Of a stretch of 64,000 nucleotides of DNA, positions 55,593-64,000 are shown in pieces (the first letter of the stretch is position 1; each line of letters opens with the position of its first letter). A program made the position numbers and the translations under genes. The stretch is from SAR202 cluster bacterium (lineage in GTDB: Bacteria > Chloroflexota > Dehalococcoidia > Lucifugimonadales > GCA-2719675): contig VFGW01000008.1 in assembly GCA_009392295.1 (NCBI GenBank), forward strand, positions 62,001-126,000, in the 5' to 3' direction. The notes below the pieces were generated by a model. The model searched no databases, was not told the origin of the DNA, and saw only the letters and a program-made list of their open reading frames with translations.

Positions 55593-55996
55593 TTTGTCGA
55601 CTTGTTTACTTATAAGATTTTATTATGATATAATATATTAAGTGCTTTTTAAGTACGCCTATTGTTTTTAAATGGTAATTTTTCCCCCTTGCAAGCTTTT
55701 ATGTAGCTTCTGTGATTTTGGGACACCTTAATTTTTGTATTTAGGTGATTTGGATCAATAGTCTTGTAAAGTGATTTGTGAGTTCTTGTGCAGTGTTGTG
55801 GGTGATTAATAATAGTTGTTGAGAATTCATTTGCTGTCATTCCCACATAAATTTTACACATATACCAGGCATTTATTTAATGTATTTGCGTCATGGGTAC
55901 TCTTGTTATGCTGTATTTGTAATTTTTCAAGAGAATTAAAAATATTTATTTATTATAAAAATAACTTAAAGAAAAAGAGATGGTTTGGAGTAACTA
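55593..55996. other. Intergenic region between pyrG and rho
   Basis: About 400 bases. A TATAAT-like box at about 55630 faces rho. An open frame of 70 codons (55861-55649, minus) with an ATG but no visible ribosome site is His- and Lys-rich; it faintly resembles ribosomal protein bL28 in spacing (INH...TRTHK...DPNHLNTKIKV...KACKGEKL) but I cannot support it as a gene. No clear terminator follows pyrG. Confidence 0.5.
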
Positions 55997-57268
55997 ATGG
56001 ATTTCAATGAATTAAAGCAAAAGTCCGAAAAAGAATTATTAGAGCTTGCCAAAGAAATTGGTGTTTTAGATGAAAATAGTAATTCTAAACGGAGAGAATC
56101 TTTGCTGAATAGGGTTGTTAGGAAATATGCAGAAACTGAAGGCAGTATTTCTATGGGAGGGGTTCTGTATATTACTGGTGATGGATATGGTTTTATGAGA
56201 ACCATTGGTGCTTCTACCAGTTCTTCAGATGTTTATGTTTCTCAATCACAAATACGACGATTTGGATTGAGATCTGGAGATGATATTTATGGTGAAGTTC
56301 GTCCACCTAAGGATGGTGAAAGATATTTTGGGTTAGTTAAGGTGGAAAAAATTAATGGGGCTGATCCTGAATCAGTTAAAAATCGACAACATTTTGAAAA
56401 ACTTACTCCGGTTTATCCAGATGAACAGATGGTTTTAGAATCTGCCCAAAATGAGTTGTCAATTAGATTGATTGATATGTTAGCTCCTGTTGGTAAAGGA
56501 CAAAGAGGTCTTATAGTCTCCCCTCCAAAGGCAGGAAAGACTAGTTTGTTAAAGAAAATTGCTCATGGTATAAGTAAAAATTCTCCAGATGTAAAAATTA
56601 TGGTTGCTTTAATTGGTGAAAGACCTGAAGAAGTAACGGATCTTGTTAGGTCAATTAAAGGAGAAGTTTATAGTTCTACGTTTGACGAACCTGTTGAAGA
56701 TCATTGCCGGGTGGCTGAACTCGTTCTAGAAAGATCTAAAAGATTGGTGGAAGATGGACATGATGTAGTTATTTTATTAGACTCTATCACTAGAATGACG
56801 CGTGCGTATAATTTAGCTGTACCTAACAGTGGCAAAACTTTATCCGGAGGTGTTGATCCGGTTGCTTTGTATCCACCTAAAAGATTTTTTGGTGCTGCCA
56901 GGAACACTGAAGGTGGAGGTAGCTTGACTATTTTAGCTGCTTGTTTAGTAGACACAGGTAGCAGGATGGATGATGTCATATATGAAGAATTTAAAGGTAC
57001 TGGCAACATGGAAGTCCATCTGGATAGAAATTTAGCTGAACAAAGAGTGTTTCCTGCTATTGATATTCCGCGTAGTGGAACACGCAGAGAAGAACTTTTG
57101 TTAGATGACAAGACTTTAAAGCAGGTTTGGCTGCTTAGACGAATGTTTAGCATGATATCTGATGATGCTAAAAATTCTACTGAAGCTATAGAGCAAGTTT
57201 TAAAAATTCTATCCAAAACAAAAACAAATCAAGAATTTTTGACTACTTTAGGTAAAGAAACTAAATAA
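55997..57268 (+). CDS. rho: Transcription termination factor Rho
   Basis: 423 residues, normal. An N-terminal helical Rho-N domain, the cold-shock-like RNA-binding domain (GVLYITGDGYGFMRT), then the ATPase: PVGKGQRGLIVSPPKAGKTSLLKKIA (Walker A), DVVILLDSITRMTRAYN (Walker B), and the Q- and R-loops through GGVDPVALYPPKRFFGAARN. It terminates untranslated transcripts. ATG start; a long leader may hold autoregulatory sequence. Confidence 0.97.
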   Translation: MDFNELKQKSEKELLELAKEIGVLDENSNSKRRESLLNRVVRKYAETEGSISMGGVLYITGDGYGFMRTIGASTSSSDVYVSQSQIRRFGLRSGDDIYGEVRPPKDGERYFGLVKVEKINGADPESVKNRQHFEKLTPVYPDEQMVLESAQNELSIRLIDMLAPVGKGQRGLIVSPPKAGKTSLLKKIAHGISKNSPDVKIMVALIGERPEEVTDLVRSIKGEVYSSTFDEPVEDHCRVAELVLERSKRLVEDGHDVVILLDSITRMTRAYNLAVPNSGKTLSGGVDPVALYPPKRFFGAARNTEGGGSLTILAACLVDTGSRMDDVIYEEFKGTGNMEVHLDRNLAEQRVFPAIDIPRSGTRREELLLDDKTLKQVWLLRRMFSMISDDAKNSTEAIEQVLKILSKTKTNQEFLTTLGKETK

Positions 57269-57317
57269 CTTAATTTTGCATATTGAAAAATTGCTGAAAA
57301 TCAGGGTTCAGATCATA

Positions 57318-57347
57318 TTGACAAGCTATAGGCACCTACGATAATAT
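57318..57347 (+). promoter_or_regulatory. Promoter P1 upstream of the S-layer-like gene
   Basis: Perfect TTGACA (57318-57323), 18-base spacer, TAATAT (57342-57347). A transcript from here would have a leader of about 360 bases. Confidence 0.55.
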
Positions 57348-57483
57348 CATTTCAGTGTTTCGATCGATATTAGTAAATCGATTGAGATACATGGGTTAAA
57401 AATCGTGCTTTAATTTTGTGTACACCCATCTTTTGACGGGTTACTTCATTTGTTAATAGTTTACTAATTTAACTCAAATCGCC

Positions 57484-57512
57484 TTGACATTTGATGTTTC
57501 AAGTGTTAAAAA
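57484..57512 (+). promoter_or_regulatory. Promoter P2 upstream of the S-layer-like gene
   Basis: Perfect TTGACA (57484-57489), 17-base spacer, TAAAAA (57507-57512). The leader would be about 195 bases. With P1 it forms a tandem arrangement, as for strongly expressed surface proteins. Confidence 0.5.
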
Positions 57513-57712
57513 AGGACAGTAGTGAAAAGAGTAAATAGTCATAAAAACGTAAATTTTTCGACTGAACTGCCAAGTTTGGTTGAAATTTGTGCGTCACAGG
57601 GGTTTTTATTTGATCACTACTATAGTAATATTAAAAGGATTTTTAGATAAATAAACCTTGGCACTCTCGCCAAAATTACATATTAAACCCACAAACCGAG
57701 GGGGTAGGTAAA

Positions 57713-60700
57713 GTGAATAGAATATTAAAATTATCTTCCGCGCTTTTGGTTTTCACAATGTTGTTGGCATCAACTGCATTGGCGAAATCTGATTTGGCAT
57801 ATGCGGCCGTAGCTGGTACTGTTACTTTAACAGGTGGTGAAGCTGGTACGCATTATTCCGATAAGCAAGGATTCAATATCGTGACCATAGCTGTTGCTGA
57901 TACTGATGTGTCATCTGAGCGTTCTGGTGTAGCAAGATTTCTTGTTGCTAACACAGGTGCAAATAACGTTGACGGACATACTGGATTTCCGTTAAACGGT
58001 ATAACAGCACCAACCGGCTCAACAGCAAATGGTTCTACATCTGCTGTATTAGCTGGTGAGAAAGCTGCTTCAGATAGCTTCTCAGCTCCTGGTAACAGTG
58101 CTACATTTACATTGACTACATATGCTAGAGATGCAAATGATGATGGTGCTTTGACAGTAGCTGATGTTTCCGCAACTATTGATGGAGCTGCTGCTACAAT
58201 AGCTTCAGTAACAACAAAAGAACCTGACGGAACCGCTGGTGCTGTACTAATTGATACAGTTACTCTTAACGGTGGTAATCCAACCGCTGGTGCAACAGTT
58301 GTTATTTCTTATGAGACTTCAGAGTATGACCAGGTAACTCCTGCTAATACTCCTTTCTTAACTGGTATTGGAGACACTACTATTAATGTTGGCGGTACTG
58401 CCGGTAACTTAAATAATGCTGACTACAATCCAGCTGCAGCTACTCCTGTTGGTTTAATTAACCCAGCTACTGGTGTTGTTAATTCAACAGCTAAGTTAGA
58501 CTACAACGTTGTTAAGATTTCATTTAAGTATGAAGTTAAAGATACTTTGACAGATAAGGTCAAGGTAAGTACTCCTACTTCAACAGCATTGAACAAAGAT
58601 AGAACTTTGAGTGCTGAGGAAACTGGTGCTGCTACTGATACTTATTCAACAACAGTAGCTTTATTTAGCTCATCTGATTACGCTATTATCGAGAAAGAAG
58701 TTAATAGAGCTTCTTGTGATAATGGTGGTGTTGCTGCAAATACAACAACTGCAGAGTTAGATGCATGTTTGGATGCTGCAACTGGTTCTACTGCTCTTGC
58801 TACAAGAGTTGTGGCTGCTGGTACTGCATTAAGCATTGCTAATGCTGATGGTTCTGCTGCTAAAATATTAGCTAGAATCGTTCCTGTAGCTGACGGTGAA
58901 ACTCTTACTGTTGCCTATACAGATGCTGATCCTGCAGCTACTGTTAATGCTACAGCTACTTTAGATATGACTGCACCAACTATTACTTTGGTTCAGCCTA
59001 CAGCTGATTCATCTACAAATAACACTACACCAACTCTAGAAGTACAGGTTACTGATGCAGGAGCTGGTGTTACTGCCGCTAACCTTGATATTTCACTAAA
59101 CGACACAGATAAAAATGCTGTCGCTAGTCCAATAACAAATGGGTTTAGAATTACATTCGTACCTTCCGCAGAATTAGCTGAAGCTAGTTACGAATGGAAT
59201 GTAATTACTAACGGTCAGGTTGCTCAAGACATTAAAGACGACGTAGGTAACACTCCTGCAACAACTGTTGCTGGTTCAGTAACTACTCCATTCAAATTTA
59301 ATGTTGACAAGACTGCTGCTACTTTAAGTACTGCTGTTACTGGAACTGGTGAAGCTTCCAGGGACGCAGACGGAGTTGTAACAGAGGGAGCTAACTCATC
59401 TGCTGTTAAGATTACTTTTGACGATGGTGACGGTAATGCAAAAATTGATGCTGCTACTGTTTCCGTTAGTGACATAACAGTTGGAGGAGATAATCCTGCA
59501 AGTGTTACTGTTTCAAACAACATCGTTTATGCTGTAATGGCTACTGCACTTGACAGTGCTGCTACTCCTAAAGTTGAGGTTGCTGGTTCAATCAGTGATA
59601 GTGCAGGTAATGCGACTACTACTGGTTCTGTAACTGCGACTGACGGAATAGTACCTACTATAACTATTACTACTGACAAGACAGTTACTAAAGATAAAGT
59701 TACTATTACAGTTACTTCTAGCGAAAACTTATTAGTTGCTCCTGAAATTTTCGTTGCAACTATAGGTGCCGGTTCTTTAACTGCTACAGCTACTAGCTCA
59801 ACGGTTTATACCGCTGAAGCTACAACTACTACTTCTGAAGTACACACTATTTCAGTAAATGCTATTGATATAGCTAGCAACAATGTTAAAGTTCAGGTTA
59901 CTCAAGAAGATATTTCAGCTGCAGTTCGAACTGCTGCTGATGCAGAATCTGATGATGTATTAGATGCTGCTACTGCAATCACATTACCTAAGGGTAATAT
60001 CGTTGATAGCACTGGTGACGGTCAAATAACTGCTGCTGATGTTAAGACAGGTTGTGGTTCAACATTAGCAAATGCGAAAGCTGATACTCCACAAGAAGCT
60101 ACTTCTTTAGTTGCTACTACTGGTGTTATCAAGCTTCATGCTGACCAGGTGCAAGGTGGTGGAGCTTCTTGTGCTACTGCTACAGCTGCACATAGTTGGG
60201 TAGCTACTTATGCTTACACTGCTGCTACTGCTACTTTTGAAGGTGACGTTGCTTTGGCTGCTCCTACATTGAAGCCTAATGCTGATACTGATGACACAAG
60301 TCCTCACATTATCATTGACTTCTCTGCTGAGGGTACCGAGTATACTTCTGATGGTAACTCTGCTGTTACTATTTCAAAAGCTACTTTAGATGGTGTAGAT
60401 ATTAGTGGTAGTTTACAGTCTTCTGACAATGCTAAGTTTGTTTACCTTGCAAGTGGACTTGCAGTTGGTGATCACACAATCGTTGTTAACGCTGCTGACG
60501 CTGCTGGTAACGTTCTAGCTACTGATGCTAGTCAAACATTCAAGGTAGTTGCTGAAACTGAGACTTCAATAGGTTTGTCACCTGGAATGAACTTAATTTC
60601 ATTCAAGGGTGCTACTAAGTCTAGTGCTTTCTCTGATGTATTCAGTAACTCTACAATCAATAGTGTACTAACTTATGATCCTTCAGTACCAGGTAACTGG

Positions 60701-61087
60701 TTGTCTGCAACACGTAATGCTACTTCAGGTAAACTTGAAGGACCTTTGGCAGAACGTACTGTTGATGAAGATCTCGCTTACTGGGTAGACAGTTCTAGCT
60801 ATGATCCAATCAAGGTTGTTATACCTGCAATTGGATTTGGTTCACAGTCTTTGCCACCATCAATTGATGTTGTTAAAGGTTACAACTACGTAGCTATTGC
60901 TACTGTAGGTGCTGGTTCTACTGTACAGTCTGAGACTTACTTTAGTACTATTACTTGGACAAGAGGTTATGTATTCAATGCAACAACTCAAGCATATACA
61001 ACTATAACTAAAGGTTCTGACGTTGCTCTAAACGTTGGTGACGGTGTTATAATCTATGCTTCTGCTGCTGGAGTAATCGTACCTTAA
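57713..61087 (+). CDS. Large secreted S-layer-like surface protein
   Basis: 1124 residues, extremely rich in Ala, Thr, Ser, Val and Gly with few Lys/Arg. A signal peptide (MNRILKLSSALLVFTMLLAS, cleavage probably after ALA near residue 24) is clear. The body looks like repeated beta-sandwich modules of the Ig/cadherin type (for example APTITLVQPTADSSTNNTTP). Two 12-residue EF-hand-like calcium loops lie at D140-D151 (DANDDGALTVAD) and D765-D776 (DSTGDGQITAAD). Two Cys pairs could form disulfides. The last 170 residues open with GLSPGMNLISFKG, a module I associate with surface proteins. GTG start with GAGGGGG eight bases upstream; its own terminator follows. A structural cell-envelope role is inference. 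Confidence 0.8.
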   Translation: MNRILKLSSALLVFTMLLASTALAKSDLAYAAVAGTVTLTGGEAGTHYSDKQGFNIVTIAVADTDVSSERSGVARFLVANTGANNVDGHTGFPLNGITAPTGSTANGSTSAVLAGEKAASDSFSAPGNSATFTLTTYARDANDDGALTVADVSATIDGAAATIASVTTKEPDGTAGAVLIDTVTLNGGNPTAGATVVISYETSEYDQVTPANTPFLTGIGDTTINVGGTAGNLNNADYNPAAATPVGLINPATGVVNSTAKLDYNVVKISFKYEVKDTLTDKVKVSTPTSTALNKDRTLSAEETGAATDTYSTTVALFSSSDYAIIEKEVNRASCDNGGVAANTTTAELDACLDAATGSTALATRVVAAGTALSIANADGSAAKILARIVPVADGETLTVAYTDADPAATVNATATLDMTAPTITLVQPTADSSTNNTTPTLEVQVTDAGAGVTAANLDISLNDTDKNAVASPITNGFRITFVPSAELAEASYEWNVITNGQVAQDIKDDVGNTPATTVAGSVTTPFKFNVDKTAATLSTAVTGTGEASRDADGVVTEGANSSAVKITFDDGDGNAKIDAATVSVSDITVGGDNPASVTVSNNIVYAVMATALDSAATPKVEVAGSISDSAGNATTTGSVTATDGIVPTITITTDKTVTKDKVTITVTSSENLLVAPEIFVATIGAGSLTATATSSTVYTAEATTTTSEVHTISVNAIDIASNNVKVQVTQEDISAAVRTAADAESDDVLDAATAITLPKGNIVDSTGDGQITAADVKTGCGSTLANAKADTPQEATSLVATTGVIKLHADQVQGGGASCATATAAHSWVATYAYTAATATFEGDVALAAPTLKPNADTDDTSPHIIIDFSAEGTEYTSDGNSAVTISKATLDGVDISGSLQSSDNAKFVYLASGLAVGDHTIVVNAADAAGNVLATDASQTFKVVAETETSIGLSPGMNLISFKGATKSSAFSDVFSNSTINSVLTYDPSVPGNWLSATRNATSGKLEGPLAERTVDEDLAYWVDSSSYDPIKVVIPAIGFGSQSLPPSIDVVKGYNYVAIATVGAGSTVQSETYFSTITWTRGYVFNATTQAYTTITKGSDVALNVGDGVIIYASAAGVIVP

Positions 61088-61116
61088 GTTCAAAACTTAA
61101 ACTGAATTAAAATAAA

Positions 61117-61146
61117 GAACCCTCCGTTTTTCGGGGGGTTCTTTTT
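61117..61146 (+). terminator. Intrinsic terminator of the S-layer-like gene
   Basis: Stem GAACCCTCCG (61117-61126), loop of five T, CGGGGGGTTC (61132-61141), one G-T wobble, then five T. It is the strongest unconditional terminator in the window, in keeping with a monocistronic, highly expressed gene. Confidence 0.92.
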
Positions 61147-61233
61147 ATTATCATTAACAAACTATATCTAATAACTGCTTATATTATTTTTAAAACATAT
61201 ATATAATATTTTTATATATTCAGGAGGCATCTT

Positions 61234-62370
61234 ATGATATTAGGTAGATCTTTATTATTTATGCGTTATTTTATTTTTCTCATTTTTTCTTTTTTCCTTA
61301 TTTTTTCTACTAATAATGTGAGTGCAAGTACAGCTCTACCTATGCAATTTTCTGGATCTGCTTCTTTAGATGATGGTACTTCTGTTCCTGATGGATATAA
61401 AGTTGTAGCTAAAGTTCTTGATTTCCAGGTATATCCTTCTACTGTTCGTAATGGTCAATATTGGGCTTTAACTGTTGGTCCTTCTGGTGATTCTTATGTA
61501 GGTGCTACAATTAATTTCTATTTATGCTATATAGGTTCTGATTGTACTGAATCTGGAAATGTTCTTGCTAATGAATCTACTCTTTTTCTTGCATCTTCTG
61601 GATTGACAGTTAAAAATGATTTTAATTTAACTTTTCCATCTTTACCCGTTCCTCCACCTACTCCAACTCCTATAGTGACTGAGCTTAAAGCATCTACCTA
61701 TTCTGGGTTCATAATTGTTGCCGATAGTGTTTTGCCTTCTGGATCTCAGTTAATTGCTAAAATTGGTGATTATGTCTCTGAACCCGCTAAAATAGCGGCC
61801 CCTTTTTATATAGATTTGATAGTTGACCCTAAAGATCTTTCTTTTGACGGTTCTACGGTTGAATTTTATTTAAATGGTTACAAAGCTCGCACAACTACCT
61901 CTTTCGTTTCTGGACAACAAAAATCCCTTGATATAATTGTTGTAGGTTATCCTCAACCTACTCCAACACCTGTACCACCTACAGCAACACCTGTACCACC
62001 TACAGCAACACCTGTACCACCTACAGCAACACCTATACCACCTACAGCAACACCTGTACCACCTACAGCAACACCTGTGCCACCTACAGCAACACCTGTA
62101 CCACCTACAGCAACACCTGAGCCTACACCTACTCCAATACCTATTTCTAAAAAGATTTCTAATAAACTTTCTGAGATAGTTCCGACAGTAACACCTGTAC
62201 CGCCTACAGCCACACCTGTACCGCCTACACCAACTCCTACTGAATCTGATGGAGGTGGTTGTTTTGCTGCTTCTAATACATCCTTAGAGACCGGCATGGT
62301 TAATATGATGTTTATGTTATTACCAGTTGGAATTTTAGTTGGATTACGTAGAAAACATCAAAATAAATAA
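61234..62370 (+). CDS. Secreted Pro/Thr-repeat protein with cysteine-containing C-terminal sorting-like signal
   Basis: 378 residues. A long hydrophobic signal peptide (about residues 1-30, [15 protein letters not shown]) is followed by two similar beta domains (residues about 35-135 and 150-235, both with an A/S-x-Y/S-x-G motif and a strand pattern such as GATINFYL / GSTVEFYL), a Pro/Thr repeat stalk, a short Lys-rich interruption ([11 protein letters not shown]), more VPPTATP units, then GGGCFAAS (Cys343), a hydrophobic helix ([17 protein letters not shown]) and a basic RRKHQNK end. This last part has the layout of CTERM-type sorting signals with a Cys. ATG start with AGGAGG upstream. Probably a stalked cell-surface protein, next to the S-layer-like protein. 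Confidence 0.82.
   Translation: MILGRSLLFMRYFIFLIFSFFLIFSTNNVSASTALPMQFSGSASLDDGTSVPDGYKVVAKVLDFQVYPSTVRNGQYWALTVGPSGDSYVGATINFYLCYIGSDCTESGNVLANESTLFLASSGLTVKNDFNLTFPSLPVPPPTPTPIVTELKASTYSGFIIVADSVLPSGSQLIAKIGDYVSEPAKIAAPFYIDLIVDPKDLSFDGSTVEFYLNGYKARTTTSFVSGQQKSLDIIVVGYPQPTPTPVPPTATPVPPTATPVPPTATPIPPTATPVPPTATPVPPTATPVPPTATPEPTPTPIPISKKISNKLSEIVPTVTPVPPTATPVPPTPTPTESDGGGCFAASNTSLETGMVNMMFMLLPVGILVGLRRKHQNK
61969..62115 (+). repeat. Seven tandem 21-bp units encoding VPPTATP
   Basis: Seven in-frame 21-bp copies (one Ile for Val, one synonymous change) between 61969 and 62115, with two more diverged copies near 62190-62235. Pro/Thr repeats of this kind are frequent in Chloroflexota secreted proteins and probably act as a rigid wall-spanning stalk. 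Confidence 0.95.
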
Positions 62371-62464
62371 TATTTTTTAAATAGGGGTTATCTTTTTGAT
62401 TTCGTTATATAATTTATATATACAGATTCTATTTGTTCTATAGATTTATATTTTAGGTTAAAGA

Positions 62465-63598
62465 ATGACAACAAAGAAAAAAGATTATTATGAGCTTCTT
62501 GGTGTATCAAGAGATTCTACTGATGAGGATATTAAGAAAGCTTTTAGAAAATTAGCCCTTAAGTATCATCCTGATCGTAACAAAGATAAAGATGCGCCTG
62601 AAAAATTTAAAGAAATCAATGAAGCTTATCAAGTATTGATCGATCCTGAAAAACGTGCTAAATATGATCGTTTTGGACATGCTGGAGTTGAAGGTGCCGG
62701 AGGGGTAGGATTTGAAGGGTTTGAAAATTTTGGTGGTTTTGGCGATATTTTTGATGCATTTTTTGGAGGCGGTAATACAAGGCAACGTAATTCTCGAACT
62801 CGTGGGGCAGATATACAAGTTCAAATATCAATTAGTTTTGAAGAAGCTGCTTTTGGTGTTAAAAAAACAATCGATCTTGATAGAACAGAGTTATGTGAAA
62901 AATGTAAAGGTACCAGAAGTGAACCAGGTAGCAAACCTATTACTTGTCTTAATTGTGCAGGTACAGGTGAAGTTAAACGATCTCAGCAGAGTATGTTTGG
63001 TCAATTTGTTCAAGTTACCACATGTGAGAGATGTCGAGGTGAAGGTACAGTTATTGTTAATGTTTGTTCTGGATGCAAAGGATCTGGGCAAGAATTAAAA
63101 TCACGTAAAATTGAAGTGTCTATTCCTGGAGGAATAGAATCAGGAATGAAAGTTAGAATTAAAAACGAAGGCGAAGCTGGGTTTAATCAAGGGCCTGCCG
63201 GGGATTTATTCGTAGTCATTAATATTCAACCGCATAAATATTTTTTTCGAGAAGGCAACGATGTTATTTATAGAAAACGTGTAAGTATTACTTCTGCAGT
63301 ATTAGGTGCTAAATTAAATGTTCCTACTTTGGATGGTGAAAATGAGATACAAATTCCCAAAGGGACTCAGACAGGGGATGTTATTAAGCTCAAAGATTTA
63401 GGTATTACTCACCTTAGAAATGATAGTCGTAGAGGTGACCAACTTGTTATCGTAATGGTTGTTACACCTGAGCAATTAACTACTGAACAAAAAAGATTAT
63501 TTGATGATCTTTCAAAAACTATACAAGAACCAAGTGATGATAGTGAGAATACATATAAATGGTTTGATAAACTTCGAAAAGTTTTTGGATATGATTAA
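62465..63598 (+). CDS. dnaJ: Chaperone DnaJ
   Basis: 377 residues. J domain with HPD in [11 protein letters not shown], Gly/Phe linker ([15 protein letters not shown]), four zinc-binding CxxCxGxG motifs ([32 protein letters not shown]; the first is slightly degenerate at its last Gly), and the C-terminal substrate-binding domains. It activates DnaK. ATG start. I saw no CIRCE operator. grpE and dnaK are not in the window. Confidence 0.97.
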   Translation: MTTKKKDYYELLGVSRDSTDEDIKKAFRKLALKYHPDRNKDKDAPEKFKEINEAYQVLIDPEKRAKYDRFGHAGVEGAGGVGFEGFENFGGFGDIFDAFFGGGNTRQRNSRTRGADIQVQISISFEEAAFGVKKTIDLDRTELCEKCKGTRSEPGSKPITCLNCAGTGEVKRSQQSMFGQFVQVTTCERCRGEGTVIVNVCSGCKGSGQELKSRKIEVSIPGGIESGMKVRIKNEGEAGFNQGPAGDLFVVINIQPHKYFFREGNDVIYRKRVSITSAVLGAKLNVPTLDGENEIQIPKGTQTGDVIKLKDLGITHLRNDSRRGDQLVIVMVVTPEQLTTEQKRLFDDLSKTIQEPSDDSENTYKWFDKLRKVFGYD

Positions 63599-63640
63599 CT
63601 CATAGTTAAATTGAAAAATTGGGAATTTGGAGGGTTTAAT

Positions 63641-64000
63641 TTGGATTGGTTAGAGGTAAGTATTGAAGTACCTTCAGAATTTGTTGAACCTTTATCTAAT
63701 ATTTTTTTCAGATATGGATTTAAAGGTGTTTCCATTGAGACTATTAATGAATCTTCAAAAAATATTTCGGAAACTTCAAATTTATTTTCCACTAAATTAA
63801 CTACATATTTATTGAAAGATCGTAGCTTAGATGAGAAATATGGTTATATTGATATTTCTGTGAAATTAATTTCCCAATTAGGAAATATAGGTGAAATTCA
63901 AACAAAAGATATTAAAAATCAAGATTGGGATGAAATTTGGAAAAAACATTTCCCGTTATTAAAAATAGGCAAAAATTCAGTGATTGTTCCAAACTGGATT
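63641..64000 (+). CDS. prmA: Ribosomal protein L11 methyltransferase (partial)
   Basis: 120 residues before the window ends. The opening DWLEVSIEVPSEFVEPLSNIFF and the later DWDEIWKKHFPLLKIG with VPNWI match the N-terminal domain and the W-x-x-x-W-K region of PrmA. TTG start with GGAGGG seven bases upstream. It follows dnaJ by 42 bases, as in several bacteria where dnaJ and prmA are adjacent. Confidence 0.85.
   Translation, partial: MDWLEVSIEVPSEFVEPLSNIFFRYGFKGVSIETINESSKNISETSNLFSTKLTTYLLKDRSLDEKYGYIDISVKLISQLGNIGEIQTKDIKNQDWDEIWKKHFPLLKIGKNSVIVPNWI

Larger units (their letters stand above)
57269..57712. other. Long intergenic leader upstream of the S-layer-like gene
   Basis: About 440 bases without a gene. 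It contains two promoter-like sequences (57318-57347 and 57484-57512), a 10-bp palindrome TACTATAGTA near 57620, and a small hairpin TTGGC-ACTCTC-GCCAA at 57658-57673 just before the ribosome site. No known riboswitch class was recognised. Confidence 0.6.

Noticed and set aside
61953-62297. Gly/Val repeat protein on the minus strand
   Set aside because: Shadow of the VPPTATP repeats; no ribosome site and no homologous domain.
62371-62464. CIRCE heat-shock operator upstream of dnaJ
   Set aside because: No TTAGCACTC-N9-GAGTGCTAA match on either strand.

Overview
The window is a gene-dense, AT-rich bacterial chromosome segment (roughly 30% GC in the housekeeping genes I sampled) holding about 60 protein genes and one tRNA. 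Tandem VPPTATP repeats in a secreted protein, a GGGC-plus-membrane-helix C terminus, a large Ala/Thr-rich S-layer-like protein, a GuaB3-type IMP dehydrogenase relative and PyrR-controlled pyrimidine genes all point to a low-GC, probably marine, member of the Chloroflexota (SAR202/Dehalococcoidia-like). That assignment is inference; no rRNA gene is present to settle it. About a third of the predicted starts are TTG with a clear Shine-Dalgarno sequence, a noticeable trait of this genome.

Layout. 1-5.6 kb: end of an FAD oxidoreductase, then a NuoE/NuoF/molybdopterin-oxidoreductase trio. 5.6-7.0 kb (minus): rpsF-ssb-rpsR, where S18 carries a long acidic tail made of 18-residue repeats. 7.0-7.8 kb: a compositionally foreign gene bracketed by a perfect 49-bp direct repeat that contains the rpsF promoter. 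7.9-15.9 kb (minus): pyrR-pyrB-pyrC-carA-HAD-carB, preceded by a PyrR-type attenuator readable at base-pair level. 16-20.3 kb (plus): Nudix, GNAT, folC, fabF, lipoprotein. 20.3-24.9 kb (minus): ABC-2 exporter, small RHH-like protein, aroG, aroH, trpA. 25-27 kb: small protein, GT2, ruvB. 27.3-30.7 kb (plus): SRPBCC protein, split methylmalonyl-CoA mutase, epimerase, DUF971. 30.7-36.4 kb (minus): moaA, rdgB, class I aldolase, fructose bisphosphatase, split transketolase and an unlisted 56-residue membrane protein. 36.7-48.2 kb: nicotinate phosphoribosyltransferase, tilS, recA, queG, guaB3, prmC-prfA, an ornithine cyclodeaminase relative, and a TPP-riboswitch transporter-thiD operon. 48.3-57.3 kb: rsmG, ffh, tRNA-Ser, sucCD, FAH-family enzyme, pyrG, rho. 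57.7-62.4 kb: two secreted surface proteins. 62.5 kb to end: dnaJ and the start of prmA.

How it fits together. The pyrimidine operon makes carbamoyl phosphate, carbamoyl aspartate and dihydroorotate under UMP feedback; pyrG continues that pathway to CTP. Methylmalonyl-CoA mutase plus epimerase feed succinyl-CoA toward sucCD. Aldolase, bisphosphatase and transketolase form a gluconeogenic/pentose-phosphate block. moaA would supply molybdenum cofactor. The transporter and thiD form a thiamine-precursor salvage unit.

Most notable: the promoter-duplicating foreign insertion upstream of rpsF; the repeat-tailed S18; the PyrR switch whose terminator stem also contains the pyrR ribosome-binding site; the TPP riboswitch with three mutually exclusive pairing segments; and departures from usually conserved active-site residues in AroH, Ffh, PrmC and the FDH-like subunit. 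I found no defence system, transposase, prophage or CRISPR array.
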